Shown: piece after piece, positions 36,084 through 46,385 of the stretch
Position numbering within the stretch: position 1 is the stretch's first letter
Layout: the number at the start of each line of letters is the position of its first letter
Origin: Pseudomonas palleroniana
GTDB taxonomy: Bacteria; Pseudomonadota; Gammaproteobacteria; Pseudomonadales; Pseudomonadaceae
Length of the DNA: 64,000 nucleotides
Reading direction: 5' to 3'
Assembly (NCBI RefSeq): GCF_003031675.1
Contig: NZ_PYWX01000031.1
Span: 1-64,000 of the forward strand
Program-made: the position numbers and the translations under genes
Notes under the pieces: model-generated
Database searches by the model: none
What the model saw: the letters and a program-made list of their open reading frames with translations, nothing else
Told to the model about the DNA's origin: nothing

Positions 36084-36577
36084 TGCAACGCGCCTTGTTC
36101 ATCGACCATGCGACTGGTGAGAACGAACGTCTCCCTTGCTCCCGGGCCGCCTGCGCCCCTGCCCGCCTGCCAACTGATAGTGATAGTGACCTCAGGCCCG
36201 CTGGTCGATACCGCTCCTTTGGCATCTGCGCCGGCAAAACCCAGGATATTGGCCTCGAAATCATGCAGGTCCAGATCACGCACGCTGGCGGTCGGGACAT
36301 TGGCCATCGAAGATCCAGCTCGCGACCACGAATAATCGATCCCGGGATTGGAGCGAATTCGATCAAGCATGTCGTAGGCAATGAAACTGGCCTGGCTGGT
36401 CATCCTGGCGCTCTCGGTGTACTTGAGCGCATTGAGCTGGATGGCCGAAGCGCCCAACAAACCGACAGCCAGAATCAACACCGCCACCAACACCTCGATC
36501 AGGGTCATGCCGGTTTGGCGCCACTGGACGGCGCGAAGAAAAAACCTGTGTGTACGGACTAGCATCACCGTCGTCAT
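36080..36577 (-). CDS. pilV: Type IV minor pilin PilV
   Basis: This prepilin carries MTLIEVLVAVLILAVGLLGA after the leader sequence WRQTG, with Glu at +5, and then ALKYTESARMTSQASFIAYD, as in PilV. The leader is unusually long, and several starts are possible (36604 TTG, 36577 ATG, 36565 ATG); none has a strong ribosome-binding site. I give 36577, about 165 residues. It overlaps pilW. It is divergent from the fimT/U-like gene across about 190 bases. Confidence 0.82.
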   Translation of the reverse strand: MTTVMLVRTHRFFLRAVQWRQTGMTLIEVLVAVLILAVGLLGASAIQLNALKYTESARMTSQASFIAYDMLDRIRSNPGIDYSWSRAGSSMANVPTASVRDLDLHDFEANILGFAGADAKGAVSTSGPEVTITISWQAGRGAGGPGARETFVLTSRMVDEQGALQ

Positions 36578-36768
36578 CCATGTCGAGGGGCGAAAAACAG
36601 GCAAAACCTGTTGTGCGACCCAAGACTAGCGGCGGTTTTTAATCGGTGCCGCTTGCGGAACAAAGGGAAATACTTTGGACATAAAGGCCATCATCCAACC
36701 CTGGCATCCGCTGGCTATACCTGTCTCTACCCGCTGGATTACCAGCTGCGTCCACGGAGGGACGGCAT

Positions 36769-37287
36769 ATGACAGAACGAGGCTTCACCCTGATCGAGTT
36801 GCTATTGGGCCTGATGCTGAGCGGCCTGCTGGCGCATTTGGCGGTGCCCAGCTTCAAAGGATTGCTCGACGCACACCAGCAACACAGCGCAGCCGAATCA
36901 CTGGCGCAGGGCCTGCGCTTCGCCCGCAGCGCAGCGCTCACACGCAATCGCGCGGTGATTGTTCATGCATTGGAGGACGATTGGAGCCTAGGCTGGCGAG
37001 TCATCGAGGATGTCAGCGGGCGCGGTCATATGGACGAAGACAACCCGATACTGTTGGAGCGACAGGACAGCGGGCGTGCAACGCTGGTCGGCAATGGGCC
37101 GGTCAAGAGCCAAGTGCGCTTCAGCGGATTGGGCGAGCCGGTATTTACGGGGGGAGGCTTCCGTGCCGGCACCGTGCACATATGCGACACGGGCCAGGCA
37201 CAAAGCCTGCATCAGGTAGTGCTGGCCCCAAGCGGCCGCATCAGCCTGCGCAGTGATAAAACCGAGCAGGCGTTATGTCGGGACTGA
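36769..37287 (+). CDS. GspH/FimT-family pseudopilin (FimT or FimU)
   Basis: This 172-residue prepilin has the short leader MTERG and the helix FTLIELLLGLMLSGLLAHLAV, with Glu +5, then SLAQGLRFARSAALTRNRAV, the signature of GspH/FimT proteins. P. aeruginosa has both fimT and fimU here; only one is seen in this window, and I cannot tell which it is. Its opposite orientation to pilV-W-X-E is unlike the collinear P. aeruginosa operon. It ends convergent with ispH. Confidence 0.85.
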   Translation: MTERGFTLIELLLGLMLSGLLAHLAVPSFKGLLDAHQQHSAAESLAQGLRFARSAALTRNRAVIVHALEDDWSLGWRVIEDVSGRGHMDEDNPILLERQDSGRATLVGNGPVKSQVRFSGLGEPVFTGGGFRAGTVHICDTGQAQSLHQVVLAPSGRISLRSDKTEQALCRD

Positions 37288-37301
37288 TCCAGCACCTGGG
37301 C

Positions 37302-38249
37302 TCAGAGCAACGAGCGAACCCGCAGTTCCTTGGGCATGGAGAACGTGATGTTCTCTTCACGGCCGGCCAACTCATCGGCGCCGGTCGCGCCCCAAGCCTG
37401 CAACTGTTGGATCACGCCCCGCACCAGCACTTCCGGAGCCGAGGCTCCGGCCGTGATACCGATACGCTCAACGCCATCGAACCAGCTGCGTTGCATGTCT
37501 TCAGCACCGTCGATCAGGTAGGCCGGTGTGGCCATGCGTTCAGCCAGCTCGCGCAGACGATTGGAGTTGGAGCTGTTCGGGCTGCCGACCACCAAAACCA
37601 CGTCGCATTCGTTGGCCAATTGCTTGACCGCATCCTGACGGTTTTGCGTGGCGTAGCAGATGTCATCCTTGCGCGGACCGCCAATGGCAGGGAAACGCGC
37701 GCGCAAAGCGTCGATAACGCGGCTGGTGTCGTCCATGGACAAGGTAGTCTGGGTCACGAAAGCCAACCGATCAGGATTGTGTACCTGCAAATCGGCGACG
37801 TCCTTTTCATCTTCCACCAGGTAGATGGCACCGCCGTTGCTGGCGTCATACTGGCCCATGGTGCCTTCAACTTCCGGGTGGCCGGCATGACCGATCAGGA
37901 TGCATTCACGCCCGTCACGACTGTAGCGTGCGACTTCGATATGCACCTTGGTGACCAATGGGCAGGTGGCATCGAATACTTTCAGGCCACGGCCGGCAGC
38001 TTCGGTACGCACGGCCTGGGAAACGCCGTGGGCGCTGAAAATGACGATAACGTCGTCCGGCACCTGGTCGAGCTCTTCAACAAAGATGGCACCGCGCGCG
38101 CGCAGATCTTCGACCACGAACTTGTTGTGGACAACTTCATGGCGCACATAAATCGGCGGCCCGAAGACTTCCAGGGCGCGATTGACGATTTCGATCGCCC
38201 GGTCCACGCCGGCGCAGAAGCCACGGGGGTTGGCGAGTTTGATTTGCAT
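37302..38249 (-). CDS. ispH: 4-hydroxy-3-methylbut-2-enyl diphosphate reductase
   Basis: This 315-residue iron-sulfur enzyme makes isopentenyl and dimethylallyl diphosphate, the last step of the MEP pathway. The three cluster cysteines are visible in [13 protein letters not shown] (near 12), [13 protein letters not shown] (near 96) and the region [10 protein letters not shown] (near 197). [13 protein letters not shown] binds substrate phosphate. It lies downstream of fkpB, separated by a REP doublet that may weaken read-through. Confidence 0.97.
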   Translation of the reverse strand: MQIKLANPRGFCAGVDRAIEIVNRALEVFGPPIYVRHEVVHNKFVVEDLRARGAIFVEELDQVPDDVIVIFSAHGVSQAVRTEAAGRGLKVFDATCPLVTKVHIEVARYSRDGRECILIGHAGHPEVEGTMGQYDASNGGAIYLVEDEKDVADLQVHNPDRLAFVTQTTLSMDDTSRVIDALRARFPAIGGPRKDDICYATQNRQDAVKQLANECDVVLVVGSPNSSNSNRLRELAERMATPAYLIDGAEDMQRSWFDGVERIGITAGASAPEVLVRGVIQQLQAWGATGADELAGREENITFSMPKELRVRSLL

Positions 38250-38321
38250 GCTGTGCCTCGTGTCTTGCAGCCACTTGGGTTCAAGCTAGACGCTAACCCA
38301 CCTGACAGTAGAGATCAAAGG

Positions 38322-38408
38322 TGGGAGCGGGCTTGCTCGCGAAAGCAGTGGGCCAGATAACACATGTGTTACTGATAGACCGCTTTCGCGAGCAAGCCCG
38401 CTCCCACA
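38322..38408. repeat. REP doublet (REPIN) between fkpB and ispH
   Basis: Perfectly complementary 26-base arms beginning GTGGGAGCGGGCTTGCTCGC flank a 35-base centre that contains the palindrome TAACACATGTGTTA. This is the common REPIN form of P. fluorescens genomes. Confidence 0.92.
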
Positions 38409-38427
38409 TTTTTAACCGCGTCGTTGA

Positions 38428-38880
38428 TCAGATCGCTTTAACGTCGATGATTTCAACATCAAAGGTCAAGGTTTTACCGGCCAACGGGTGATTGAAGTCG
38501 ATGGTCACTTGCGCGTCATCGAAGGTTTTCACCACACCCGGCAGTTCGGTATTCGCCGCATCGTTGAAGATCACCAACAAGCCTTCCGAAAGGTCCATGT
38601 CCTGGAACTGCGAACGCGGGATGATCTGCACGTTTTGCGGGTTGGGTTGGCCAAAGGCATTTTCCGGCAGGATCTGCAGGTTGCGCTTGTCGCCAGCCTT
38701 GAAGCCGAACAGCGCGGCTTCGAAACCCGGCAGCAGGTTGCCATCACCGACTTTGAAAGTCGCGGGGGCCTTGTCGAACGTGCTGTCGACCGTGTCGCCA
38801 TTTTCCAGGCGCAGTGCGAAATGCAAAGTGACTTCCGTGTTCTGGCCGATACGTTGTTCAGCCAATACCTGATCAGTCAT
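38428..38880 (-). CDS. fkpB: FKBP-type peptidyl-prolyl isomerase (SlpA/FkpB)
   Basis: This 150-residue cytosolic prolyl isomerase of the SlyD/SlpA group has the FKBP core (ENGDTVDSTFDKAPATFKVG and GNLLPGFEAALFGFKAGDK) and an inserted flap domain (IIPRSQFQDMD). It has no His-rich tail, unlike the second SlyD-type gene at 45532-46017. The start overlaps the lspA stop, so the reading frame before 38880 is not used. It is part of the ileS-lspA-fkpB unit conserved in gamma-proteobacteria. Confidence 0.93.
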   Translation of the reverse strand: MTDQVLAEQRIGQNTEVTLHFALRLENGDTVDSTFDKAPATFKVGDGNLLPGFEAALFGFKAGDKRNLQILPENAFGQPNPQNVQIIPRSQFQDMDLSEGLLVIFNDAANTELPGVVKTFDDAQVTIDFNHPLAGKTLTFDVEIIDVKAI

Positions 38881-39382
38881 TGACGGTCTCTCCGGTTTTC
38901 TTGCTTTTGAACATGTCCAACGCCAGCATGATCGCACCGACGGTGATGGCGCTGTCGGCAAAGTTGAACGCCGGGAAGTACCAGCGGTTCTGCCAATGCA
39001 CCAGGATAAAGTCGATCACATGGCCCAAGGCAATGCGGTCGTAGAGGTTGCCCAGCGCGCCGCCCAACACAAGGGCCAGGGCGATAGCCAGCCAGGTGTC
39101 ATCGCGGCCAAGACGCTTGAGCCAAACTACCAGCACCGCACTGACCACCACCGCGATCAGCGCGAACAGCCAGCGCTGCCAGCCACCGCTATCAGCCAAA
39201 AAGCTGAAAGCGGCGCCGGTGTTGTAGGCCAGGGTCCAGCTGAAGTAGTCCGGGATCACCACGATCTGCTGGAACATCTGCAGGGAGCCTTCGAAATGAG
39301 CCTTGCTGACCTGGTCGATGACCAGGACCAGCACACTCAGCACGAGCCAGCCCAGACGTCCGAAACGACTGGTGTTAGGCAT
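38873..39382 (-). CDS. lspA: Lipoprotein signal peptidase II
   Basis: This 169-residue inner-membrane aspartic peptidase removes signal peptides from prolipoproteins such as BamD. Four membrane helices are visible ([48 protein letters not shown] and [15 protein letters not shown]). The catalytic aspartates lie in [16 protein letters not shown] and FNFADSAI. It overlaps ileS upstream and fkpB downstream. The start at 39382 gives the usual [14 protein letters not shown]-terminus. Confidence 0.96.
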   Translation of the reverse strand: MPNTSRFGRLGWLVLSVLVLVIDQVSKAHFEGSLQMFQQIVVIPDYFSWTLAYNTGAAFSFLADSGGWQRWLFALIAVVVSAVLVVWLKRLGRDDTWLAIALALVLGGALGNLYDRIALGHVIDFILVHWQNRWYFPAFNFADSAITVGAIMLALDMFKSKKTGETVND

Positions 39383-42206
39383 AGTGGCGAACCTCACCAG
39401 CACCCGAGATGTTGTCGACGCAACGACCACAGATTTCCGGATGCTCAGGGTTCACACCGACGTCTTCACGGCAGTGCCAGCAACGGGCGCACTTGGCGAA
39501 GGCCGACTTGACCACTTTGAGCTTGAGGCCTGGCACTTCGGTGGCGACTGCATCCGCCGGGGCCTGGGCGAATGGCGCCAGGCTAGCGGTGGAGGTAATC
39601 AGCACGAAACGCAGTTCGTTGCTGAGCTTGGCCAGATCGGCAGTCAGGCCTTCTTCGGCAAACAGAGTGACTTCGGCTTGCAGGTTGCCACCGACGGCCT
39701 TGGCCGCGCGCTGAACTTCCAGCTCCTTGTTCACCGCAGCCTTGACGGCCATCACGCCTTCCCAGTACTCGCGGCCCAATTCGAAATCAGCCGGCAATTC
39801 GGTCAGACCTTCGTACCAGGTGTTGAGCATCACCGATTCGTTGCGCTCGCCTGGCAGGTACTCCCACAGCTCGTCGGCGGTGAAGGCCAGGATCGGCGCG
39901 ATCCAGCGCACCAGCGCCTCACTGATGTGGTACAGCGCGGTCTGCGCCGAACGACGGGCCTTGCTGTTAGCGCCGGTGGTGTACTGGCGATCCTTGATGA
40001 TGTCGAGGTAGAAACCACCCAACTCCTGCACGCAGAAGTTGTGGATCTTCGAGTAAACGTTCCAGAAGCGATATTCGCCGTAATGCTCCTGCAACTCGCG
40101 CTGCAGCAACAGGGTACGGTCCACGGCCCAACGGTCCAGGGCGAGCATGTCCTCGGACGGCAGGATGTCGGTGGCCGGGTTGAAACCGGTCAGGTTCGAC
40201 AGCAGGAAGCGTGCGGTGTTACGGATACGGCGGTAGGCGTCGGCACTGCGCTGCAGGATCTGCTCGGACACAGCCATCTCGCCCGAATAGTCGGTCGAGG
40301 CCACCCACAGACGCATGATGTCGGCACCCAGGGTGTCATTGACTTTTTGCGGCGCAATCACGTTGCCCAGTGACTTGGACATCTTGCGGCCGTTTTCATC
40401 CACCGTGAAACCGTGGGTCAACAGCTCGCGGTACGGAGCGTGGTTATCGATGGCGCAACCGGTCAGCAAGGAAGAGTGGAACCAGCCACGGTGCTGGTCC
40501 GAACCTTCCAGGTACAGGTCGGCGCGAGGACCGGTCTCGTGGCCCATCGGGTGCGAACCACGCAGCACGTGCCAGTGGGTGGTGCCCGAGTCGAACCACA
40601 CGTCGAGGGTATCGCTGATCTTGTCGTACAACGGTGCTTCGTCGCCCAACAGCTCGGCGGCATCAAGCTTGAACCAGGCTTCGATGCCTTCCTGTTCAAC
40701 GCGCTGGGCCACGACTTCCATCAGCTCAACGGTGCGTGGGTGCAACTCGCCGCTTTCCTTGTTGAGGAAGAACGGGATCGGCACGCCCCAGTTACGCTGA
40801 CGCGAGATGCACCAGTCCGGGCGGTTGGCGATCATCGAGTGCAGGCGTGCCTGGCCCCAGGCCGGGATGAAGCCGGTGTCTTCGATGGCCTTGAGCGAGC
40901 GCACGCGCAGGGTGTCGCCGCTGGCCGGCTCTTTGTCCATGCCGATGAACCACTGCGCGGTGGCGCGGTAGATCAGCGGGGTCTTGTGACGCCAGCAGTG
41001 CATGTAGCTGTGTTTGATGGTGTCGGACTTTATCAACGCACCGACTTCGCTCAGCTTCTCGATGATTGCGTGGTCAGCCTTGAAGATGAACTGGCCGCCA
41101 AAGAACTCCAGCGATGACACATACACGCCATTGCTTTGCACCGGGTTGATGATGTCATCGTTGGTCAGGCCGTATTTCTTGCAGATCACAAAGTCGTCCA
41201 CACCATAGGCGGGCGAGCAGTGGACCACGCCGGTACCCGAGCCCAGCTCGACGTAGTCAGCCAGGTAAACCGGCGACAGACGGTCATAGAACGGGTGGCG
41301 GAAATTGATCAACTCCAGCGCGGAACCGGTGGTGGTGGCAATCACCGAACCCTGCAGCTCGTAACGGGCCAGGCAGGCTTCAACCATTTCCTCGGCCAGC
41401 ACCAGCAGGCGGTCACCAACGTCCACCAGGGCGTAAGTGAACTCCGGGTGTACGTTCAGCGCCTGGTTGGCGGGGATGGTCCACGGGGTGGTGGTCCAGA
41501 TCACGATGGCCGCTGGCTTGCCCAGGCTCGCCAGGCCAAAGGCCTCGGCCAGCTTGGCGTCGTCCGCGATCGGGAAGGCTACGTCGATGGTCGAGGACTT
41601 CTTGTCTTCGTACTCGACCTCCGCCTCGGCCAGGGCCGAACCGCAGTCGAAACACCAGTTCACGGGCTTGAGCCCCTTGAACACGAAGCCACCCTTGACG
41701 ATCTCGGCCAAGGCACGGATTTCACCGGCCTCGTTCTTGAAGTCCATGGTCTTGTAGGGGTTGGCCCAGTCACCCAATACACCCAGGCGGATGAATTCGG
41801 ACTTCTGCCCTTCGATCTGCTCGGTGGCGTAGGCACGGCACAGTTCGCGGGTTTTATCCGCGCCCAGGTTCTTGCCGTGGGTCACTTCGACCTTGTGCTC
41901 GATCGGCAGGCCGTGGCAGTCCCAACCCGGGACATAAGGCGCGTCGAAACCCGAAAGGGTTTTCGAGCGAATGATCATGTCCTTGAGAATCTTGTTCAGC
42001 GCATGACCGATGTGAATCGTGCCGTTGGCATAAGGAGGGCCGTCGTGCAGGACGAATTTCGGACGATCCTTGCCAATTTCGCGCAACTTTCCGTACAGGC
42101 CAATACTGTCCCAGCGCTGCAGGATCTGCGGTTCGCGCTGTGGCAGGCCGGCCTTCATTGGGAAGGCGGTGTCCGGAAGGTTTAGCGTGGCTTTATAGTC
42201 GGTCAT
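39375..42206 (-). CDS. ileS: Isoleucyl-tRNA synthetase
   Basis: This 943-residue class I aminoacyl-tRNA synthetase charges tRNA-Ile. The HIGH motif ([18 protein letters not shown], near 58-75), the editing domain (CP1, including [13 protein letters not shown]) and the KMSKS motif ([12 protein letters not shown], near 608) are all present. The C-terminal zinc finger with [12 protein letters not shown] and ICGRCVDN is the bacterial type. It overlaps lspA and follows ribF by 14 bases. Confidence 0.98.
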   Translation of the reverse strand: MTDYKATLNLPDTAFPMKAGLPQREPQILQRWDSIGLYGKLREIGKDRPKFVLHDGPPYANGTIHIGHALNKILKDMIIRSKTLSGFDAPYVPGWDCHGLPIEHKVEVTHGKNLGADKTRELCRAYATEQIEGQKSEFIRLGVLGDWANPYKTMDFKNEAGEIRALAEIVKGGFVFKGLKPVNWCFDCGSALAEAEVEYEDKKSSTIDVAFPIADDAKLAEAFGLASLGKPAAIVIWTTTPWTIPANQALNVHPEFTYALVDVGDRLLVLAEEMVEACLARYELQGSVIATTTGSALELINFRHPFYDRLSPVYLADYVELGSGTGVVHCSPAYGVDDFVICKKYGLTNDDIINPVQSNGVYVSSLEFFGGQFIFKADHAIIEKLSEVGALIKSDTIKHSYMHCWRHKTPLIYRATAQWFIGMDKEPASGDTLRVRSLKAIEDTGFIPAWGQARLHSMIANRPDWCISRQRNWGVPIPFFLNKESGELHPRTVELMEVVAQRVEQEGIEAWFKLDAAELLGDEAPLYDKISDTLDVWFDSGTTHWHVLRGSHPMGHETGPRADLYLEGSDQHRGWFHSSLLTGCAIDNHAPYRELLTHGFTVDENGRKMSKSLGNVIAPQKVNDTLGADIMRLWVASTDYSGEMAVSEQILQRSADAYRRIRNTARFLLSNLTGFNPATDILPSEDMLALDRWAVDRTLLLQRELQEHYGEYRFWNVYSKIHNFCVQELGGFYLDIIKDRQYTTGANSKARRSAQTALYHISEALVRWIAPILAFTADELWEYLPGERNESVMLNTWYEGLTELPADFELGREYWEGVMAVKAAVNKELEVQRAAKAVGGNLQAEVTLFAEEGLTADLAKLSNELRFVLITSTASLAPFAQAPADAVATEVPGLKLKVVKSAFAKCARCWHCREDVGVNPEHPEICGRCVDNISGAGEVRHYA

Positions 42207-42220
42207 TTAAGGCTCTTCGG

Positions 42221-43159
42221 TTAGCGATGGGCGCTAGGTGCGGCTAGTGCACGGGCGGCGGCGACATCCGCATTGATCGCCGTTTTCAACGCCTCAAGTG
42301 AGGCGAAACGCTGCTCTTCACGCAGCTTCTGGTGGAAAACCACCGTCAAACGCCGGTCATACAGATCACCGGCAAAATCCAAAAGGTGTACTTCCAGGTG
42401 GGCCTTGCCATCACCTGCAACCGTGGGCCTGACGCCTATATTGGCGACTCCCGGCCACGATTGGCCGTCGATGTCGACGCTCACCAGGTAAACCCCGGTC
42501 AGCGGCACACGGCGGCGCTTGAGTTGCACGTTGGCGGTCGGCGTGCCCAGTTGGCGCGCCAGCTTCTGGCCGTGCAATACCCGTCCGGCAATGCGGAACG
42601 GACGACCGAGCAGGCGCTCGGCCAAGGCGAAGTCGGCAGCGGCCAGTGCATTACGCACCTGCGTGCTGCTAACGCGCAGCCCGTCCAGTTCGACGGTTTG
42701 CGCGGCTTCGACGGTAAAGCCCTGGTTGACGCCGGCCTGTTGCAGGAAATCGAAATCCCCGACACGGTCGCAACCGAAACGGAAGTCGTCGCCGACCTCC
42801 AAGTGTTGCACACCCAGGCCATCCACCAGGATACGGTCGACGAATTCGGCGGCGCTAAGGCTTTGCAAACGCTGGTTGAAGGCCAGGCAGAGAACTCGGT
42901 CCACGCCCTCTTCAGCCAGCAGTTGCAGTTTGTCGCGCAAGCGGGCCAGACGGGCCGGCGCCGTTTGCGGGGTGAAAAACTCCCGCGGCTGTGGCTCGAA
43001 AATCACCACACAGCTGGGCACACCCAACTCGACCGCTCGCTCACGCAGCCGGGCCAGGATAGCCTGGTGACCACGGTGAACACCGTCAAAGTTGCCAATA
43101 GTGGCGACGCAGCCCCGATGCTGGGGGCGCAGGTTGTGGAGACCTCGAACCAGCTGCAT
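42221..43159 (-). CDS. ribF: Bifunctional riboflavin kinase / FAD synthetase
   Basis: This 312-residue enzyme makes FMN and then FAD. The N-terminal FMN adenylyltransferase domain has ATIGNFDGVHRGHQAIL (the HIGH-like GVHRGH) and the loop RVSSTQVRNALAAAD. The C-terminal riboflavin kinase domain has LGTPTANVQLKRR and GVYLVSVDIDG. The start at 43159 (MQLVRGLHNL) is the family's; an ATG six codons upstream is possible. It follows murJ and leads into ileS. Confidence 0.95.
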   Translation of the reverse strand: MQLVRGLHNLRPQHRGCVATIGNFDGVHRGHQAILARLRERAVELGVPSCVVIFEPQPREFFTPQTAPARLARLRDKLQLLAEEGVDRVLCLAFNQRLQSLSAAEFVDRILVDGLGVQHLEVGDDFRFGCDRVGDFDFLQQAGVNQGFTVEAAQTVELDGLRVSSTQVRNALAAADFALAERLLGRPFRIAGRVLHGQKLARQLGTPTANVQLKRRRVPLTGVYLVSVDIDGQSWPGVANIGVRPTVAGDGKAHLEVHLLDFAGDLYDRRLTVVFHQKLREEQRFASLEALKTAINADVAAARALAAPSAHR

Positions 43160-43278
43160 AACGCGCTTCTTGCTCATAAAGTGGTCGATTATAACCACAC
43201 CCGGCCCCGGACGACAGGCAACAGCGCAGGCCAAGTGGGTTGATTCGATAAAACACCGGTTTTATTGAGGCAAAGTCC

Positions 43279-44817
43279 CTAGTTCAGGGACTTGCGATTG
43301 AAATCCCGCAGCCGGAAGCCCTGCAGCAGCAACATGCCGAAGTAAACCACAACGCCCGCAACCACCAGCAGGCCCAGGCGCAGGAAGCGTTCCAGCATAT
43401 GCCCTTCATCCCAGGCGGGCATGAAGTGCATCAAACCCAAGAGCACCGCCGACATCGCGCCCACCGCAACCACCAGCTTGAGCGCAAACAGGCCCCAGCC
43501 AGGTTGCGGCTGGAACATCTGCTGCTTGCGCAGTTGATAGAACAGCAGGCCGGCATTGATACAGGCGCCGGCACTGATGGCCAGGGCCAGCCCGGCGTGC
43601 GCCAGCGGGCCGATGAATGCAAGGTTGAGCAATTGCGTGACAATCAGCGTGAAGATCGCGATTTTCACCGGCGTACGGATGTTTTGCTGAGCATAGAAGC
43701 CCGGCGCCAACACTTTGATCACGATGATGCCAAGCAGACCCACCGAATAGGCAATCAATGCGCGCTGGGTCATGGAGGCGTCAAACGCGCTGAACTGGCC
43801 GTACTGGAACAACGCCACCGTCAGCGGTTCAGCCAGGATTCCCAGGGCCAGGGCACACGGCAGCACCAGCACGAAGCACAGGCGCAGCCCCCAGTCGAGA
43901 ATACGCGAGTACTCCTGGCGGTCCTTGCTGGCATAGGTGCGCGACAGGGTCGGTAGCAAAATCGTGCCCAGGGCCACACCGAGCACGCCGGACGGCAACT
44001 CCATCAGGCGATCGGCGTAGTACATCCACGACACCGAACCCGACACCAGCAACGAGGCGAAGGCAGTGTTGATGATCAGGGAAATCTGGCTGACCGATAC
44101 CCCCAGGATTGCCGGCAACATGTTGCGCATCACGCGCCAGACACCGGTGTCCTTCAGGTTCAAGCGCGGCAGAACGAGCATGCCGATCTTTTTCAGGTGC
44201 GGCAGTTGGTACAACAACTGCGCCAGGCCACCGGCCAGCACCGCCCAGCCCAGAGCCATCACGGGTGGATCGAAGTACGGCGTGAGGAATACTGCGAAGA
44301 TAATCATGCTCACGTTGAGCAAGGTCGGCACGAACGCCGGCACCGAGAACCGGTTCCAGGTATTCAGGATGGCGCCGGCCAGGGATGACAGCGAGATCAG
44401 CAATATATAAGGAAAGGTCACCCGCAGCAGATCAGTGGTCAGCGCGAATTTTTCCGGCGTATTGGCAAAACCCGGGGCCGTGGCCCAGATCACCCAGGGT
44501 GCAGCGAGCATGCCGGCAATGGTGACCAACATCAAAACCAGCGTCAGCAGGCCCGAGACGTAGGCAATGAAGGTACGGGTTGCCTCTTCGCCCTGCTGGG
44601 TCTTGTATTCCGCCAGGATCGGCACGAAGGCCTGGGAAAATGCGCCCTCGGCGAAGATCCGGCGCAGCAGGTTGGGCAGTTTGAAGGCGATAAAGAAGGC
44701 GTCCGTGGCCATGCTGGCGCCGAAAATGCGCGCCAACAGAGTGTCACGCACAAACCCCAATACCCGGGAGATCATCGTGATAGAGCTGACCGCAGCCAAC
44801 GATTTGAGCAGATTCAT
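43279..44817 (-). CDS. murJ: Lipid II flippase MurJ
   Basis: This 512-residue MOP-superfamily membrane protein flips lipid II to the periplasm for peptidoglycan synthesis. It starts [20 protein letters not shown], with conserved [20 protein letters not shown] and [20 protein letters not shown], and has about 14 hydrophobic helices. It is divergent from rpsT and leads the murJ-ribF-ileS-lspA-fkpB cluster. Confidence 0.96.
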   Translation of the reverse strand: MNLLKSLAAVSSITMISRVLGFVRDTLLARIFGASMATDAFFIAFKLPNLLRRIFAEGAFSQAFVPILAEYKTQQGEEATRTFIAYVSGLLTLVLMLVTIAGMLAAPWVIWATAPGFANTPEKFALTTDLLRVTFPYILLISLSSLAGAILNTWNRFSVPAFVPTLLNVSMIIFAVFLTPYFDPPVMALGWAVLAGGLAQLLYQLPHLKKIGMLVLPRLNLKDTGVWRVMRNMLPAILGVSVSQISLIINTAFASLLVSGSVSWMYYADRLMELPSGVLGVALGTILLPTLSRTYASKDRQEYSRILDWGLRLCFVLVLPCALALGILAEPLTVALFQYGQFSAFDASMTQRALIAYSVGLLGIIVIKVLAPGFYAQQNIRTPVKIAIFTLIVTQLLNLAFIGPLAHAGLALAISAGACINAGLLFYQLRKQQMFQPQPGWGLFALKLVVAVGAMSAVLLGLMHFMPAWDEGHMLERFLRLGLLVVAGVVVYFGMLLLQGFRLRDFNRKSLN

Positions 44818-44988
44818 CGAAAGAGTTTGCGCCTATAGATAAACAGCAGGCGAACAAAGCGCCCACTTATGCGATACTGCGCGCCTGCAACAGCACAGAG
44901 CCAAAGCTCGCGAGTTTACAGGTCAAGCGCCGGAAATAAATCACCCGCCTCTTCAGATCGACCACTCAGCAGTTCGCATCAGCCGCCC

Positions 44989-45017
44989 TTGACAACCCAA
45001 CAAGTCATCGGCATGAT
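44989..45017 (+). promoter_or_regulatory. Probable sigma70 promoter of rpsT
   Basis: TTGACA (44989-44994), 17 bases and CATGAT (45012-45017) lie about 50 bases before rpsT. Confidence 0.6.
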
Positions 45018-45070
45018 TCGCGGCCTATTTTGTTTGCTATTTCCTAAAAAGTCTTTCGAGGAGCTCGACG

Positions 45071-45349
45071 GTGGCCAACACACCTTCCGCCAAAAAACGT
45101 GCAAAACAGGCTGAGAAGCGTCGCAGCCACAACGCCAGCCTGCGTTCCATGGTTCGTACCTACATCAAGAATGTAGTTAAAGCCATCGACACCAAAGACG
45201 CTGCAAAAGCTCAAGCTGCTTACGTTCTGGCTGTGCCTGTTATCGACCGTATGGCCGATAAAGGCATCATCCACAAGAACAAAGCCGCTCGTCACAAGAG
45301 CCGCCTGAATGGCCACATCAAGGCTCTGAACGTCGCTGCTGCTGCCTAA
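45071..45349 (+). CDS. rpsT: 30S ribosomal protein S20
   Basis: This 92-residue basic protein binds 16S rRNA early in 30S assembly. The sequence [20 protein letters not shown] and the C-terminal [17 protein letters not shown] are typical of S20. It starts with GTG after CGAGGAGC; a non-ATG start is usual for rpsT and is linked to autogenous control in E. coli. It is divergent from murJ and has its own terminator. Confidence 0.98.
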   Translation: MANTPSAKKRAKQAEKRRSHNASLRSMVRTYIKNVVKAIDTKDAAKAQAAYVLAVPVIDRMADKGIIHKNKAARHKSRLNGHIKALNVAAAA

Positions 45350-45391
45350 GTGGTAACAACTGCAACGCTGGCTTACCGGCGTAACAGTTAA

Positions 45392-45428
45392 GAAATGCCC
45401 CGTACCGAAAGGTCCGGGGCATTTTTGT
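45392..45428 (+). terminator. rpsT terminator
   Basis: ATGCCCCGTACC, GAAA and GGTCCGGGGCAT, with one internal mismatch, are followed by TTTTTG about 45 bases after rpsT. Confidence 0.85.
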
Positions 45429-45472
45429 TTGTGCCTGAAAATCATAGAAACCCGCCCACCATGAAATGCAGG

Positions 45473-45508
45473 CAAAAAAACGCCCCGAACCAGTCGGGGC
45501 GTTTTTTG
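45473..45508 (-). terminator. slyD terminator, usable from both sides
   Basis: AACGCCCCGA, a short loop and TCGGGGCGTT are flanked by A and T runs. It lies just after slyD on the minus strand and could also back up rpsT termination. Confidence 0.85.
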
Positions 45509-45531
45509 CTACCAGCCGATCAATGCATCAA

Positions 45532-46017
45532 TCAGTGGTGATGACCGCCCTCACCGTGGACGTGACCGTGAGCCACTTCTTCCTGGGAGGCGTCGCGGAT
45601 GGCAACGATCTTCACTTTGAAGTTCAGGCGCTGGCCAGCCAGAGGGTGGTTACCGTCGACAGTCACGTCATCGCCATCCAGATCGCGGATAGTGACGATC
45701 TGCATTTGGCCGTCCGGTGCGGAGGCGTGGAACTGCATGCCCACTTCCAGCTCGTCGACGCCTTCGAACATGCTGCGGCTCAGGGTGCTGACCAGTTCGG
45801 CGGAGTATTCGCCGTAGGCATCTTCAGGTTCAACGGCAACGGTCAGCTCATCGCCGACGCTCTTGCCTTCCAGGGCCTTCTCCAGGCCCGGGATGATGTT
45901 GCCTGCGCCTTGCAGGTAGACCAGCGGCGCGCCGCCGGCTGAGCTGTCGATGACCTCACCAGCGTCGTTGGTCAGGGTATAGTCGATGGAGACAGCCTTG
46001 TTAGCGGCGATCGTCAT
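45532..46017 (-). CDS. slyD: SlyD-type FKBP peptidyl-prolyl isomerase
   Basis: This 161-residue prolyl isomerase and chaperone has the FKBP core (GEVIDSSAGGAPLVYLQGAG, IIPGLEKALEGKSVGDEL), the insert-in-flap domain and a C-terminal metal-binding tail (HGHVHGEGGHHH). The histidine tail matches SlyD proteins that bind nickel. ATG 46017 is the family start; the upstream frame to 46113 is not coding. It is divergent from the DUF3565 gene. Confidence 0.94.
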   Translation of the reverse strand: MTIAANKAVSIDYTLTNDAGEVIDSSAGGAPLVYLQGAGNIIPGLEKALEGKSVGDELTVAVEPEDAYGEYSAELVSTLSRSMFEGVDELEVGMQFHASAPDGQMQIVTIRDLDGDDVTVDGNHPLAGQRLNFKVKIVAIRDASQEEVAHGHVHGEGGHHH

Positions 46018-46031
46018 GGGGGCGAGACCTT

Positions 46032-46325
46032 TTGCATAAGAATGAAGAACGGACAAGTCTAAACAAGGATTTGCCCGAAAGCGAACAGAACCCGGACCAA
46101 CGGGACCGACCAACGGTATCCCTCATCATCGGGTTCCACCAGGATGACGATCAGCATTGGGTCGCCGAGCTCTCCTGCGGCCACACCCAGCACCTGCGCC
46201 ACCAGCCGCCCTGGCAGTCCCGAGGCTGGGTACTCGATACCACGCAACGCCTTGAAAAAATAGGCCAACCCTTTGCCTGCGGCTGGTGTGCGCAAGGGTC
46301 GAATAACGATAATCTTGATGCCTGA
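46032..46325 (+). CDS. DUF3565 family protein
   Basis: This short protein (up to 97 residues) contains ELSCGHTQHLRHQPPWQSRG and PFACGWCAQG, matching DUF3565, a family with conserved Cys/His residues that may bind metal. The start is unclear: both candidates, 46032 and 46071, are TTG, and the conserved part begins only near VSLIIGFHQDDD. It lies between slyD and pta, where P. aeruginosa has ackA. Function unknown. Confidence 0.7.
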   Translation: MHKNEERTSLNKDLPESEQNPDQRDRPTVSLIIGFHQDDDQHWVAELSCGHTQHLRHQPPWQSRGWVLDTTQRLEKIGQPFACGWCAQGSNNDNLDA

Positions 46326-46385
46326 TTCCCGGCAGGTGCTCAACCATAGAGCACCACCGAAGCCATGCACCTCCAGAGAATTCGC

